Assembly (NCBI GenBank): GCA_023053685.1
Contig: JALIGW010000002.1
Span: 46,302,778-46,366,777 of the forward strand
Length of the DNA: 64,000 bases
Direction of reading: 5' to 3'
Source of the DNA: Diadophis punctatus similis
Lineage: Eukaryota > Chordata > Lepidosauria > Squamata > Dipsadidae
The notes beneath the pieces were generated by a model. It worked only from the letters and a program-made list of their open reading frames with translations. It was not told the DNA's origin and ran no database searches. Below, piece after piece: positions 12,840 through 23,842 of the stretch; position 1 is the stretch's first letter, and every line of letters begins with the position of its first letter. Position numbers and translations under genes: made by a program.

Positions 12840-14120
12840 GATTCAACTTCTTGACTGTATCAAACTTTTAGCGGCTCAACGCGATAGCGTGTCAACAAAG
12901 GAGTAAAAAGAAAAGAAAAAAGAAAAAAAGAGGTCAACTCAATTGGGTCTGCGAAGGAGTTTGCCGAGGGAAAGGCCGTCGAAAAAAGATCTACTGATGA
13001 AATAAAACGGAGGGGGTAGACAGAACTGCCGGGCCCTGTTCTTGCCCAGCGAAGGATCAGCGGACGACAAAACTCGAACTGAAGTGGCTGAAAAACTCGA
13101 GATGCAGTAAGGAAGGCCAAAGCTTTCCGTCGCAACCTCTTCCCGTCCGGCCACGCGCAACTCCAAACTATCAAGAGATCATCAGCGCGCACAACACTCG
13201 TGGATTTTCATCCTACGTAACTAACGACAGTCCTACCGCGCCAAGGGAGAGAAATAGTAATTTTGCCTCTTGCAATTCGCCGTTTTTGCCAGAAGGGGAC
13301 GCTACGCCAGTGATGCTTTAATAATCCATTCGACAAAAGTTTGGCGCTTTACAATGAACGGTCCAACTCTTGACCGAAGCCTTGGTGCGAATGCGAAAGC
13401 GTGCTGCTCTGCTCCCAGGACGTCTCCCTCCCACCCTAAGGAACAGGATGGGCTCATCACGTAGCGCGGAGCCGATGTGCCGGAGCGAGACCGTCCTTTG
13501 GCTTAAGTTCTCGGTCTCAGCCGACACTCCCGGCGATGCTGACCGGCGCGGGGTAAGCATTTCCCTCGCAGGCCAATGGCAGCGTTGGTCGACGTGCCAG
13601 CCCTACCGGCTATACGCAGACAGTTGCGTGCGTGGCGAATGCTAATCAAATGCGTCCCGGAATGGCCATCGCGTCGCAATCTCTTCATGGGGATCTCTGC
13701 CATATCTGTCTGGACCTTCCCACGCCTTTCTTCCCACTCCACCCCACATCCCTCCCCACCGTATACACCAACTCGCAGTCTAAAAGCTACTGGCTGGGTT
13801 AATCCGTCTTTGCCTCGGAGCCAATCAATCCAAGGAGCAGCAGCAGCAGCAGTAATAAATTAATCCCTTCAGCATCCAGCCCCTCCCGCCAAGGAAACAG
13901 ACTGGCTGCCGCTTATCTATCCTTCGGAAAGTCTTATCGTCTGCGCCCCTAGAGGCCAAGGAGGGTCAACGCAAGAGAAAAGATTCCACCTTGCCCCGCT
14001 TCCCATTCTTGCTTTTCCCGTTTCCTTCCAACGTGCCCCTCACTCCGCGGCTGATTTACATGTTAATTGTGTCTGAGAAAACTTCTTTAATTGCCAGAAT
14101 TAAGCAGAGAAAACGGATTG
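12840..14120. promoter_or_regulatory. CpG island 2, candidate promoter or enhancer
   Basis: A second CpG-dense block, richest at 13,030-13,700. It contains CCAAT at 13,573-13,577 and in GAGCCAATCAATCC near 13,820, and a possible plus-strand splice donor (GGGGTAAGCA, GT at 13,553). No open frame shows a known domain. With island 1 it forms about 4.3 kb of regulatory-looking DNA, unusual in this otherwise CpG-poor window. Confidence 0.6.
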
Positions 14121-14240
14121 CTTCACGAGCGGAGCCAAATTAATTCTGGGTTTAGCTCCTTCCCTTAGAGAAACAAACAATTAAGCTGTCTTGTTTGCTT
14201 TTCTATGGCTACATTTGCATGTCAGGCGCGTTGACTTTTT
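14040..14240. promoter_or_regulatory. Homeodomain/octamer motif-rich flank, possible conserved enhancer
   Basis: Several TTAATT/AATTAA cores (TTAATTG, GAATTAAG, AAATTAATTC, CAATTAAG) lie close together, and an ATTTGCAT octamer is at 14,212-14,219. No repeat explains this segment. Dense AT motifs beside a CpG island are typical of developmental enhancers, but conservation cannot be judged here. Confidence 0.35.
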
Positions 14241-14361
14241 CAAAGTTAGACGGGTCTCTTCTTCTCTGCCCCTCCTTGTTTTCTAATTTGAACCTCACCT
14301 TTCTGTCATTGTTCGCAGACGCATCCGGTTGAACTGAAGAACCTGCCAAGTTTAAACATAG

Positions 14362-14493
14362 AGATCCATCAGAAGATTCCAAAAACCGCTTTTGAAATTC
14401 AAGTTTTAAATCAAAAATTAAAAAAAAATAGAAAACCATTCAAGTGCAGCAGTACGCAATTATGACCATCAAACTCTAATCATGTGTTAAAGT
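14362..14493 (+). repeat. Direct repeat copy 1
   Basis: AGATCCATCAGAAGATTCCA opens a 132-bp segment closing with CTAATCATGTGTTAAAGT. A diverged copy lies at 15,816-15,940 in the same orientation. The copies share order and ends but differ at many positions. Confidence 0.8.
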
Positions 14494-14559
14494 ATATGGT
14501 TAGTCTTTACAAGTGGTGAAGCAAACTTGAGAAACAGTTTGGTGGTAGACACTGAATTC

Positions 14560-14705
14560 TGGTCCTCTGAGGCTTCAATGACTGCATGACGACTGGCCGT
14601 TTTTCTCTCAGCCCAATCCACCTCACAGAGTTATTGTGAGGTAAATAGGAGGAAAGAGTATTAAGTATGTTTGCTGCCTTGAGTTATTTATGAATATAAT
14701 AAAAA
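14560..14705 (+). mobile_element. Sauria-SINE-like 3' portion
   Basis: The text CTCAGCCCAATCCACCTCAC, a TTATTGTGAGG block and the close CTGCCTTGAGTTATTTATGA followed by an A-rich tail match the 3' body of Sauria SINEs, whose tails derive from a BovB-type LINE. The tRNA-like head is not clear. Confidence 0.65.
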
Positions 14706-14819
14706 AATTCTTTAAAAAGCTTGAGCAGAGTTTCAAGACCTTTGAATAAGACTGCAGTGCTTTGTTATTTTCTTTATTTCTTCCAAGAGTGCCTAATGAT
14801 ATCTATGATTTGTTCACTC

Positions 14820-14953
14820 CAGTAGTGGGTTCTAAAACCTGTTACTACCGGTTCATGCATGCGCAGAAGCGTCCCGGGTGGGTGGGCAGAGCCTCCCATC
14901 GCTGGCGCTACTGGTTCACAGAACCGGGACGAATTGGGAGCCACCCACTGCTG
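14820..14953 (+). mobile_element. H1 MITE
   Basis: A 134-bp element starting CAGTAGTGGGTTCT and ending CCACCCACTGCTG. It is flanked by a perfect 8-bp duplication GTTCACTC at 14,812-14,819 and 14,954-14,961, diagnostic of hAT insertion. Confidence 0.9.
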
Positions 14954-15169
14954 GTTCACTCCACTCCATGCAATACATTCAACCTTTCTGTCTGGGGTTG
15001 ACGTGTGCAAGTGCCGCCAGCAGCAAACCCTGAGGATGCCAAAATGATATTTTCATAAATAACCAGGAACTGGAAAGTTGTTTAGATGGCTCCTCTATTG
15101 AGCCTGGATGCACTCATTCTCTCTCTGTTTGTGGCTTGTAAATTTTTTACTTTTCTCTTTATTTCAATA

Positions 15170-15292
15170 TTGCTTTTTATATTTTTTATATTTGTTTTGC
15201 TTTAAATATATGTATTGTTTTTATTGATTGTTATATACTACCCAGTGTAACTTCTTATGGGTGGCTATGTAAATTTGATTAATAAATAAAAT
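15170..15292 (+). mobile_element. LINE 3' tail (L2/CR1 type)
   Basis: Ends with ATACTACCCAGTGTAACTTC, TTATGGGTGGCTATGTAAAT and an AATAAATAAAA tail, the usual 3' end of squamate L2/CR1-type LINEs. There is no coding remnant. Confidence 0.55.
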
Positions 15293-15311
15293 CCTCACAA
15301 TGACATCATCA

Positions 15312-15547
15312 TGCCAATAGCACTTAGCCTTATATACCGCTTCACAGTATTTTACAGCCTTCTCTAAATGGTTACAGAATCAACATGTTGCCCACAACAG
15401 TTTGGGCCCTCATTTTACCCACCTTGGAAGGATGGGAGGCTGAGTCAACCTTGAGCCTGGTGAGACTTGAACTGCCAAATTGCAGGCAGCTGGCAGGCAG
15501 CAGAAGTAGCCTGCAGTACTGCACTCTAACCACTATGCCACTGCAGC
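15312..15547 (-). mobile_element. tRNA-derived SINE, nearly full length
   Basis: On the minus strand it runs from a tRNA-like head (AGTGGTTAGAGTGCAGTACT) through the shared body to the tail whose complement reads GCCAATAGCACTTAGCC. About 236 bp. Same family as the copies at 1,676, 31,617, 36,700 and 52,376. Confidence 0.85.
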
Positions 15548-15815
15548 CCAATGATATCATTACACACTTCCACATCTGATGCAGGTACATGAGTCATTCC
15601 TTATAGGGGATGATGTCATTAGGGATGTGTGGTCATTACTCATCTTATCTCCCATGGATGACCATGGCCACCACTCTTTTATTGCTGGCCTTGACCTGCT
15701 TTGTCATTTCTAAGGTTAAGCCTGTTATCTGACTTCGGATCATCCCTACCACACTGAGCAAGAGCACTAACTGAAATTTGACACTGACAAATAATCAGGC
15801 TTCAAATAGAGAAAC

Positions 15816-15940
15816 AGATCCATCAGTAGATTCCAACAACCACTTTTGAAACTAAAGTTCTAAATTTAAAATAAAAAAATAGAAAATCATGTATAGCAGC
15901 ATGCAATTATGGCTACCAAACTCTAATCATGTGTTAAAGT
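15816..15940 (+). repeat. Direct repeat copy 2
   Basis: Partner of 14,362-14,493. It opens AGATCCATCAGTAGATTCCA and closes CTAATCATGTGTTAAAGT. It may mark an old tandem duplication or two copies of an unnamed repeat. Confidence 0.8.
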
Positions 15941-16499
15941 TAAACATGCTTAACCTTAGAAAAGTTTTGGGGGAGAAATTATGCATTCATATTAACCAGA
16001 TGCAGTAGTTCAACATGGTGTCAAAAAACAAAAACATTTCACCTTTCACAATTTTATCTTCAATGTAATCCTGTGAAACAGGTTAGTCAAAAAGGGAAAC
16101 AACTACTAGAGGAAGATCTTGTATCAGAACTGCATGCATATTTGAAAACTCTGTATTTATTGCTTTATATAACAGAATTTTTGTCTCACAATTGTTCTAG
16201 ATGATGTATCATATTCTTATTAATAAAGGAATAGAATAATATATAGTATGACATATATTGTAATATCAACTAGTAAAATAATTCTGGTACTTGTGAATCC
16301 AGGCTGACCAATATCAAAATCAGTGGTAATGTAAATAAGTCAGTAAATAATTCTATTAAATTTAAACAGAGCAAACCAGTAATAACCGATGTAGCTTAAT
16401 TCATCTGAACCTGTGTGAGAAAGTTACTTGCAAGTCCCTTCCACACACAAGAACATCACAGAATTCTCTCCTCCTAGACTTTTTGTGTAAAGCAAAAAA
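15941..16499. other. AT-rich stretch, no gene recognised
   Basis: No frame, RNA gene or clear repeat is supported. Confidence 0.5.
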
Positions 16500-16806
16500 G
16501 TTTTACTTAGGATTTATGTTTTTGCTGATTAGATGGGTTAGATTAGAGAAAGAAGAGAGCTGTGTTGTAACCATAGCAAGAGTAAGAGGTAAATTTATAA
16601 CTAAGTAACTGCTGTAAAGATGATACGCTACTTCTCTGTATCTTTTTTCATTCTTTTCATTTTTTGTTTTTTTCCCTTTTTGCACTCTTAGCTTTTTCTT
16701 CGATTTCTTTTTCTCTTTTTCTTTTTCTTATACTGTGTTCATTTGTATTAGTTTTTATCTTCCTTTAAAATAATGTTTAATAAAAATTATTTAAAAAAAC
16801 AAAAAC
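16500..16806 (+). mobile_element. Probable L1 3' untranslated end
   Basis: A T-rich block (TTTTTCATTCTTTTCATTTT) leads to AATGTTTAATAAAAATTATT and an A-rich tail, resembling the 3' end of squamate L1 copies such as the one ending near 35,135. No ORF2 coding is left. Confidence 0.45.
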
Positions 16807-18610
16807 AATAAAGTAAGGTGCAGAACTGGTTCTAAATCTGAAGCACTCTTTTGGTTCCCATGATGCTGTAGGGCTTTTGGCAGGCTTGACATGTTGAGTC
16901 AATTAACTTTAATCAGTTCAGCTACTGCTCCATAAAAAAAAAATCAGAGAGGACAGATTTGCTGCATTTCCTCGGAAACTGAGATTCAGGGAGGTAGTTC
17001 CCCTTTGGCAGTAGTCCACAATCCTTCCTGACTCCTGAGGTTTCTTCTCAGATCCTGACACAAGAGTACTGTGGCATCTTTCTGCCTTCCCTCTGCTGCT
17101 TTCTAGCAACCCAGAGGGGTGGCTTTGCTGTATCCCTACCCAGGACCACTTTTTAATTTTTTTTCCCAGTGGAAAAAAACAAGTGGAGGGAATGCCAATT
17201 TTTGAGCCCCACACAGCCGGGCAAGATCAAGGAAGCAACAACTACACCAAATTTAGAAAAATACCTTTACATTGGTACAGTCTGGATACAGAAATTTCCA
17301 ACCTTCATTTATAGTGAGTTAATTAAGACAGGATCTCGCTAACCACCATTTTTATGCATCATCTATTGGCCGCTTAGAGAGAATACTAGTCAATTTGGGA
17401 GAGTGTAAAGAATCTCATGCAGCAAAAATGCCTCTGGTGTCATTTTCCTGCTTCTCCAGTCACAGTTTGTGTGCTGTCATTGTCTTTAAAGAGCGGGAAG
17501 GGAATAGAAATGGCATTTTGAGTTTCAAAACCATCCAATGCACTCTAGCTGGAGAATTAAAGAAATCAGTTTTGGCATGAAATGTGAGTTGAGCACAAGA
17601 TATAGCCAGTTTGCCAGACCCTGAGCTCTGTAAGTGGGTAGAGGGAGAAGTCAATCACTCTGCCTATATTCTAAAAATAAATCATGTCTACTAATAACAG
17701 ACTCATAAGGCTCATTCTCTGTGGATACTCTAGATTCCTCATGTAGCCAAAAGAGCACTATCCAGGCACACAAGATAGAAATTAGCTCTTGGGGAAGTTC
17801 AGAGTTTTGCAGAACAGTTTTTAAAGAGGGAAAAATAACCTGAATGGAGAAGAGGAAGAGGAAGAGAAAGGAAAAGAGAACATGTTAATTAGCTGTTAAC
17901 CAGAGAAACTATTGGAGTAAATTTTATTTTTCTTGAAAAACAAGCATGCTAAATTGAGATTCCGAGTGAAAGCATTCTAACGCTGCAATATTTTGTTGGC
18001 AGTTCTCCTTTGTATTTATAGTATATGTACCAATCTATTTAAAATTATAAAACCACGCACATCCCAATCCACATTCCCTCATTTTCCATTTCCAATTCAT
18101 GATTTGATAACTAATTAGGTTTTTCAAATTCTGGTTGCTGATTCAGATTCACGCACATGTACATGGACCGGTATATATGTACATACACATGCATTAGGGG
18201 TTGTGGATGTATAAACTCTGTATTGAGTAATTGTGCCAACTAATGGCATGGACCATATATGGCATATTGTTTTTCTTGGTCTGGGTTTGCTTCTCCAATT
18301 GCAGACAATAATCGACCTATCTGCTGATTCTAAATCACGTGTTTCACTTGCTTTAGTTAAACCTCTGTGCACGTGCCTGTATACTGAATCGGAATGCTTG
18401 TTTTACTAAGTAAAATTAATATTGATCCTTACAGTATAGTACCACTGATTTCATCAGGATCATGGAAACAGACAAGCCAAACTTGCAGTGGTCATGCAAA
18501 GGACACATGCTGTGAGACAGGGAGATAAGAAAGGCTAGATGTAATTTTATCACAGGGCTTGAAGCCCCACCCTTTTTATTTGTTGTATGTCAACATCACA
18601 TGCAGGGTTC
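16807..18610. other. Unique-looking DNA, no gene recognised
   Basis: The 98-codon minus frame at 16,918-17,214 and the frames near 17,400-17,650 and 18,124-18,372 show no domain, splice context or repeat identity. I annotate nothing here. Confidence 0.45.
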
Positions 18611-18980
18611 AAAGGTAGTCCTTGACTTTTATCCATAATGGTCATAGGTCATGATGGTTGTAAAACATGATCAACTTGATTTTATGACTTTTTTTACAAT
18701 TTTTTTAAACAAATTTTTACAATTTTTTTTTACAAATTTTGCAAATACAGGTAGTTTTCAACTTACGATGACAACTGACTCCCTCATTTCTCTTGGTAAG
18801 TGAAACATTTGTTAAGTGAATTTTATGATGTTTTTTGCCACAATTGTTGCGTGAACCACTGCAGTTGTTAAGTTAGTAACCTGTTTGTTAAGGGAATCTG
18901 GCTTCCCCATTGACTTTGCTTGTAAGAAGGTCACAAAGGTGATCACATGACCCTGGGACAACCCTCATAAATATGAACTA

Positions 18981-19562
18981 CCATATTTTTCATACTATAA
19001 GATGCACCGGAGTATAAGACGCACAAGGATTTCAAGAGGTAAACAGGAAAAAAATGTTTTTGCCCTCCCTGGCCTCCCAAAGCCTCTGTGTGCCCCATGT
19101 TTGTGAAAATAGGGCAAAAACATTATGTGGGGGGGTTTGGGAGGCGAAAAATGTGCCCTTTTCTGCAAAAATGGGCCCATTTTTTACAAAAATGGGGCAC
19201 ACAGAGGCTTTGGGAGGCCTGCAGAGTGCTCCTGGAGGCTGGGGAGGGCAAAAACAGGGTGCACAGAGGGTTTGGGAGGCCTGCAGAGTGCTCCTGGGGG
19301 CTGGGAAGGGCAAAAACACCCCCATTTTTGCCTCCCAAATCCCCCACACATCATGTTTTTGACCTCCCCAGCCCCCAGGAGCACTCTGCAGGCCTCCCAA
19401 ACCCTCTGTGCACCCCATGAAAAATGGGCCTGTTTTTGGCAAAAACGGGATGCGCAAGGCGGGGTTTCGGGAGGCCAAAAGTGGCTGTATTCGGTGTATA
19501 AAATGCACCAACATTTCCACCCTCTTTTAATGGAGAAAAGTCTTATACTCCAAAAAATACAG
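18981..19562 (+). mobile_element. M2 MITE nested in M1
   Basis: Ends CCATATTTTTCATACTATAA and CTTATACTCCAAAAAATACAG are inverted repeats flanked by TA at 18,979-18,980 and 19,563-19,564. The M2 copy at 33,855-34,850 has the same ends and the same TA flanks. Non-coding: frames up to 162 codons over its core are shadows of an internal repeat. Confidence 0.88.
19062..19420. repeat. Internal minisatellite and inverted units inside M2
   Basis: Two direct units of about 63 bp (19,194-19,256 and 19,257-19,319, core GGCCTGCAGAGTGCTCCTGG) are followed by an inverted unit at 19,361-19,417, and a partial inverted one precedes them at 19,062-19,099. RNA from it would fold on itself. Confidence 0.8.
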
Positions 19563-20017
19563 TAGTTGCCAAGTGTCCAAATTTTGATTACATGATCATG
19601 AGGATGCTGTAATGGTTGTAAGTGTGAAAAACGGTCCAAAGTCACTTTTTTGAGTGCTCTTGTAACTTTGAATAGTCGCTAAATGAACTGTTGTATGTCA
19701 AGGACTACCTGTACCACATCGCAAAATGTCTGCCATGGTCATTAAATGAACAAATGGTTCACTGTGGGTGTGGATTTGCTGATAATTGGAAGTAATTGCT
19801 GGTTTTAGGCAAAACTATTGTGAAATGTGGCCATGTGATCACAGAATGCTACAAACAGCCATAAATGTAAGTCCAATTTCAGTCATGTGACTGAAATGGG
19901 GGCATGACTGTTGGAATTTTGGAAGTTTGTATCCGGCTCATAAGTAGCCCAAAGATAGCTTCAAAATAACTTCAAACAGTTGCAAAGCAATCAGTTTTAA
20001 ATCAAGAACTTCCTGTA

Positions 20018-20618
20018 CATTGCACTGATGTGGTAACCATCCTGCCTTTTTTTGGCACACAGACCTCAACTTTGAGGCAATGACACAATGATAATAATTT
20101 GTGGGACTGCATCTTTCCCATTTATCATGTTTGGAAAATTTCTTTCTCTTCTTTGTTAAAGTAAAAAAGGTACATCATATCCAGAAGAACACCTATTTTT
20201 CTTCTTAATTTTTCTGTTAACCTTGCTAGAGCTGGTAGCTCAATGTAGTCTATATGTTACATAATTCCCATCTCTTGATTAAAATCATGGTAACAAGATA
20301 TACTTAATGTATGCTGAAGTATTGCGTTTTGAAGTAAAAAAAACTGAACAAAATTTGAACAAAAGAGCAATGTCTGAACACATCATTTCTGTGCTCTAAG
20401 GAGTAAGTTCTGCTAGGTGCAATGCAGCTATCTTTCTTATGATTTCCCCCATTTCAACTACCCATAGCACACATTTGGCATGATCATTTCTTGTTTCTGT
20501 TATAGCCCCATGGCTCTGTCTTCATCTCAACCTAACCCATAGGTAAGACAAATTTAAGTTAGCTTTTGTTTACAGGAATTAAAGTACCATTTCCCCCTTA
20601 TTCTGAAATGCCTCAAAG
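20018..20618. other. Unique-looking DNA, no gene recognised
   Basis: No coding frame, RNA gene or repeat that I can support. Confidence 0.45.
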
Positions 20619-20620
20619 TA

Positions 20621-21230
20621 CAGGTTGTTACGTACTGAGGTACATAGTAAATTTGCATAGCCGCCACTGATTGGCCAAATAAGCAGCAGCAGATTTGAAC
20701 GCCTGTCATTGGTTGGCTGGACTGCAGGGAAACCCTTAAAAGCGGCTTCCCTGCTGTTCGCCGCCAGTTCTTTTACTTGAAGCTGACCTGCTAAATAAAG
20801 TGCTGAACTGTTCTATGGCTCGCCTCTCCTTTCCCGCGCGCAATCTAACACAGGTAATCCTCGATTTATGACCCAAAATTTCTGTTGTTAAATGAGACAT
20901 TTGTTTAGTGAGTTTTGCCCTATTTTACAACCTTTCTTGCCACCATTGTTAAGTCAATCACTGCAGTTGATAAGTTAGTAACCAGTTGTTAAGTGAATCT
21001 GGCTTCTCCATTGACTTTGCTTGTCAGAAGGTCACAGAAGGTGATCACATGACCTTGGGACATAGCAACAGTCGTAAATAGGAACCAGTTGCATCTCAAT
21101 TTTGATCACATGATCATGGGGATGCTGCAAAGGTCATAATTCTGAAAAACGGTCATAAGTCACATTTTTCATTGCTGTTGTAACTTTGAATGGTCACTAA
21201 ACGAACTGTTGTAAATCGATAACTATCTGT
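20621..21230 (+). mobile_element. M1 MITE interrupted by a solo LTR
   Basis: CAGGT at 20,621 is the first five bases of the M1 end. The rest resumes at 20,851 and runs to TAAATCGATAACTATCTG. TA flanks are at 20,619-20,620 and 21,230-21,231 (end base shared). The LTR sits inside the terminal inverted repeat. Confidence 0.85.
20626..20850 (+). mobile_element. Solo LTR, 225 bp
   Basis: Ends TGTTA and TAACA are perfect inverted repeats. A perfect 5-bp duplication CAGGT flanks it (20,621-20,625 and 20,851-20,855). It contains TTAAAAGCGG, a TATA-like site, and AATAAAG as a likely poly(A) signal. No internal region remains, so it arose by LTR-LTR recombination. A fragment of the same LTR family is at 59,376-59,450. 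Confidence 0.92.
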
Positions 21231-21365
21231 ATAGAATTAGGTGACTTGCAGAAATTGGGAATAAAGACAATAAAGGTAAGGTAGAGAAAGAACAATAGGT
21301 ACCTGTATAGTTTTCCAACAGGTCGAGATGTATGGAGAATAATTTAACAAGGTAACAGGGGAAAG

Positions 21366-21762
21366 CAGGGGTGGGTTCCTGCCGGTTCGGACCAGATCGC
21401 CTGAACCAGTAGTGACCCGCTGATGATTCACGATGGCATCACGGATCCGGTTCGGTCGGTGCCGGTCCATGGGCGCCGCCATCTTTTTTTCGGATTTTTT
21501 TCTGAATTCTTTACTGTTTTAAAGTTGTTTCCTCTGATGCTGCTTGAAAAAGGTCCCTCCCACCCGCCCCCGGGTTTATACTTACCTTTATTCTTTCGCC
21601 CGAAGCACAGCTGATCAGCTCCTCAGCTGTGTTTCGGGCTGATTCTAGCCACTGAGCATGCGGGAAAGCAGAATTGTACGAGGGGACGCGAGCGGAGTGG
21701 GAGCGCGCGTGCGAAACATCGCAATGCGAACCGGTAGCGAAGGTAAGTGGAACCCACCCCTG
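21366..21762 (+). mobile_element. H1 MITE
   Basis: Ends CAGGGGTGGGTTCCTGCC and GTGGAACCCACCCCTG, with a perfect 8-bp duplication GGGGAAAG at 21,358-21,365 and 21,763-21,770. The interior is CCGGT-rich. A GAAGGTAAGTGG string near the right end looks like a splice donor but belongs to the repeat. Confidence 0.92.
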
Positions 21763-21770
21763 GGGGAAAG

Positions 21771-23086
21771 GCTTTACTGTGTGCAGACTTAGAGACTCTA
21801 AGTATGCCTTGCAGACTTACCTGGAAGTAAGACTTGCTGAACAAAGTAGAACTTATGTCTGAGTAAGGAGGCATAGGCTTTATTACCCAGTAGGAATTTG
21901 GGAGCAAAGTTGTGATGGAAGCTGTTTTGCCAGGGGATGCCTGAATCAAAGTTGTCCTGGCAGGGATGAAGCAATTCAATCCCCAGGGAGAAAAAAAAAC
22001 CTCAATTCAGAACAACACGTGGGGACTTCTTAATAATTTTTAACGGGGATAGAAAACATAACTTCTGCAATCCTGGGAAGCAGCTCAGCTACAATCTGAG
22101 TTCATGTGGGACAAAAAGAAGACCATCTCCCTTCTATTTTGCTTGCACTAATATGCCAGTGTTTCCAAACAGTGCCCTCAGTGTATCACTGTTCCATGAA
22201 TAGCTCCTCAGCTCTGTGTTATCCTTTGTATTCAACAATCATTCTACTGTACTTTGTGAAATCCTTTCATTTATTCCCTTTGGCTCTATTCACTTTTGAT
22301 ATGAAATTATCATTAGACAAATTCAAAATTATACTGCAAAAGAATAAGGCAATATAAATTCAAGAACCACAAAGAAAGGGGGGAAGCCTTTAGATTTTTT
22401 TAAAAAAGACCCTTCATTTTATTAAACTCCTCCAATGAGTAATGTGGGCAAAGAATCATCCCACATCTCAAGCAGCATTCAGTTCTCAGCTGACTTGGTT
22501 TTACAATGACATGCTCAACTCATTTCATCTTGGAAGGTACCTATTTTCCAGTGGATTCACTCACAAGGCAATTGCCTTAAGATGATTTATATTTTCAAAT
22601 CCAGAGAAGTGTACAGATTGAAAACATTCAGGCAATTTGCTATGTGGCTACAAGAAGCATGGCATTAAAATTAAAATAATTACATGGTGCTGTATGTCTG
22701 CTTTTTGCTTTTAGATAATGAAAGGACTGTTATAATATGGAGTTGCTTTGATTTCCCAATCTAGGACACGCATACATTTATTTGCTTCCAACTATGTTAG
22801 ATTGTGAGGAAAAGCTTTCTTCCTGGATCAAGCAAATGTTTTCTTCTCAAGATATTTTAAACTCAATATGTATGCAAAGTAACTTTTCAAACCAAAAGAA
22901 GGGAACTGAAAATTCCTATATTGTTTACATTGCTCTTGATTGAAAACTCGAAACAGAATTTACTTAAAAGGACAATTGCTGAGGATGGATGTACTTTTGT
23001 TAGCAAGATTGTATTCAAAAGGGAAAAAAACCTCATGCAATGGCATAACAAATAGTTTTACTTTGTATTTTTCTTTGCATCCAATA
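21771..23086. other. Unique-looking DNA, no gene recognised
   Basis: The 118-codon minus frame at 21,623-21,979 straddles the H1 element boundary and is not a gene. Nothing else is supported. Confidence 0.45.
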
Positions 23087-23094
23087 GCTTAGAA

Positions 23095-23230
23095 CAGAGC
23101 TTTCAAACTCGTGGCATGCGGGCTGGATGTGTCACGTGATGGCCACGCCCATGCCTGGTTTAGCGAAGGGGGAAAAAAGTCCTGATACATCATGTGAGGA
23201 TGCCGTGACGATGCGAGTTTGACATCCCTG
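23095..23230 (+). mobile_element. H2 MITE
   Basis: Starts CAGAGCTTTCAAACTCG and ends GAGTTTGACATCCCTG. Flanks GCTTAGAA (23,087-23,094) and GCTTAGAG (23,231-23,238) are a 7/8 target duplication. Confidence 0.85.
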
Positions 23231-23477
23231 GCTTAGAGGAATGAATATTGCATATATATTTTCTGTGAGTTTTGAAAACTTCTTCTTCATTGGAAATGAT
23301 ATATATTCCAGTAATAGCTTGTCATCTACTACAAGGATAGTCATCATCACATTGAGAGTTTCTTTTTGATCTTGGCAGCTCCTTTTGAAGTTACAAAGAT
23401 TTAGAGTAGGTTGTTTAAAGAGTTATAAGAAGGATGGTTAATTTACTAAGAGATTAGCTTTGATTGCATATGTGTAT

Positions 23478-23834
23478 CAGTGATGGGTTCCTACCGGTGC
23501 GGTCCGGTCCGGTGTGTAGCTCTGGTAGGAAGCGGCCGATTGTGCTATTTGTGCGCGGCCACTCCAGTGCCGTCTTTGCCGGTCCATCGCGCGCATCGCC
23601 ATCTTTTTAAAGAATTGTTGGGCTTTTTTGCTTCTGTGCATGCGCGGAAGCAAAATCTCGCCGAAATCTCTCTCTCGCATGCGTCACCTCACAAGATTTC
23701 GGCGAGATTTTGCTTCCGCGCATGTGCAGAAGCAAAATCGCATGAGGGGGCGCGCGCGTGTAGTGCGCGTGCACACGAAACATGGAGATGCACACACAGT
23801 GCACTGGTAGCGACAGAGGAGCAACCCACCCCTG
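23478..23834 (+). mobile_element. H1 MITE with internal inverted repeat
   Basis: Ends CAGTGATGGGTTCCTACC and GAGCAACCCACCCCTG, with perfect 8-bp duplication ATGTGTAT (23,470-23,477 and 23,835-23,842). The interior holds facing copies of GCATGCGCGGAAGCAAAATC and a CpG-rich core. Frames of 60-122 codons across it are not genes. Confidence 0.92.
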
Positions 23835-23842
23835 ATGTGTAT

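Larger units (their letters stand above)
18748..19711 (+). mobile_element. M1 MITE, interrupted by M2
   Basis: Left end CAGGTAGTTTTCAACTTA, right end TATGTCAAGGACTACCTG, flanked by TA at 18,746-18,747 and 19,712-19,713. Removing the insert at 18,981-19,562 leaves a normal-looking M1 body. Confidence 0.88.
18611..20015 (+). mobile_element. Outer M1-like MITE, interrupted by another M1
   Basis: Starts with GGTAGTCCTTGACTT and ends with AATCAAGAACTTCCTG followed by TA, an imperfect inverted pair. A T/A-rich run at 18,690-18,745 and a complete M1 copy split it into 18,611-18,745 and 19,714-20,015. The body (CATGTGATCACAGAATGCTA) follows the M1 pattern but is diverged. Confidence 0.65.

Noticed and set aside
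14209..14439. 76-codon minus frame at the island edge
   Set aside because: It runs through the diverged direct repeat and has no known domain; the second copy does not preserve the frame.
21735..21750. Apparent splice donor AAGGTAAGTGG
   Set aside because: It lies within an H1 MITE end and recurs in other H1 copies.
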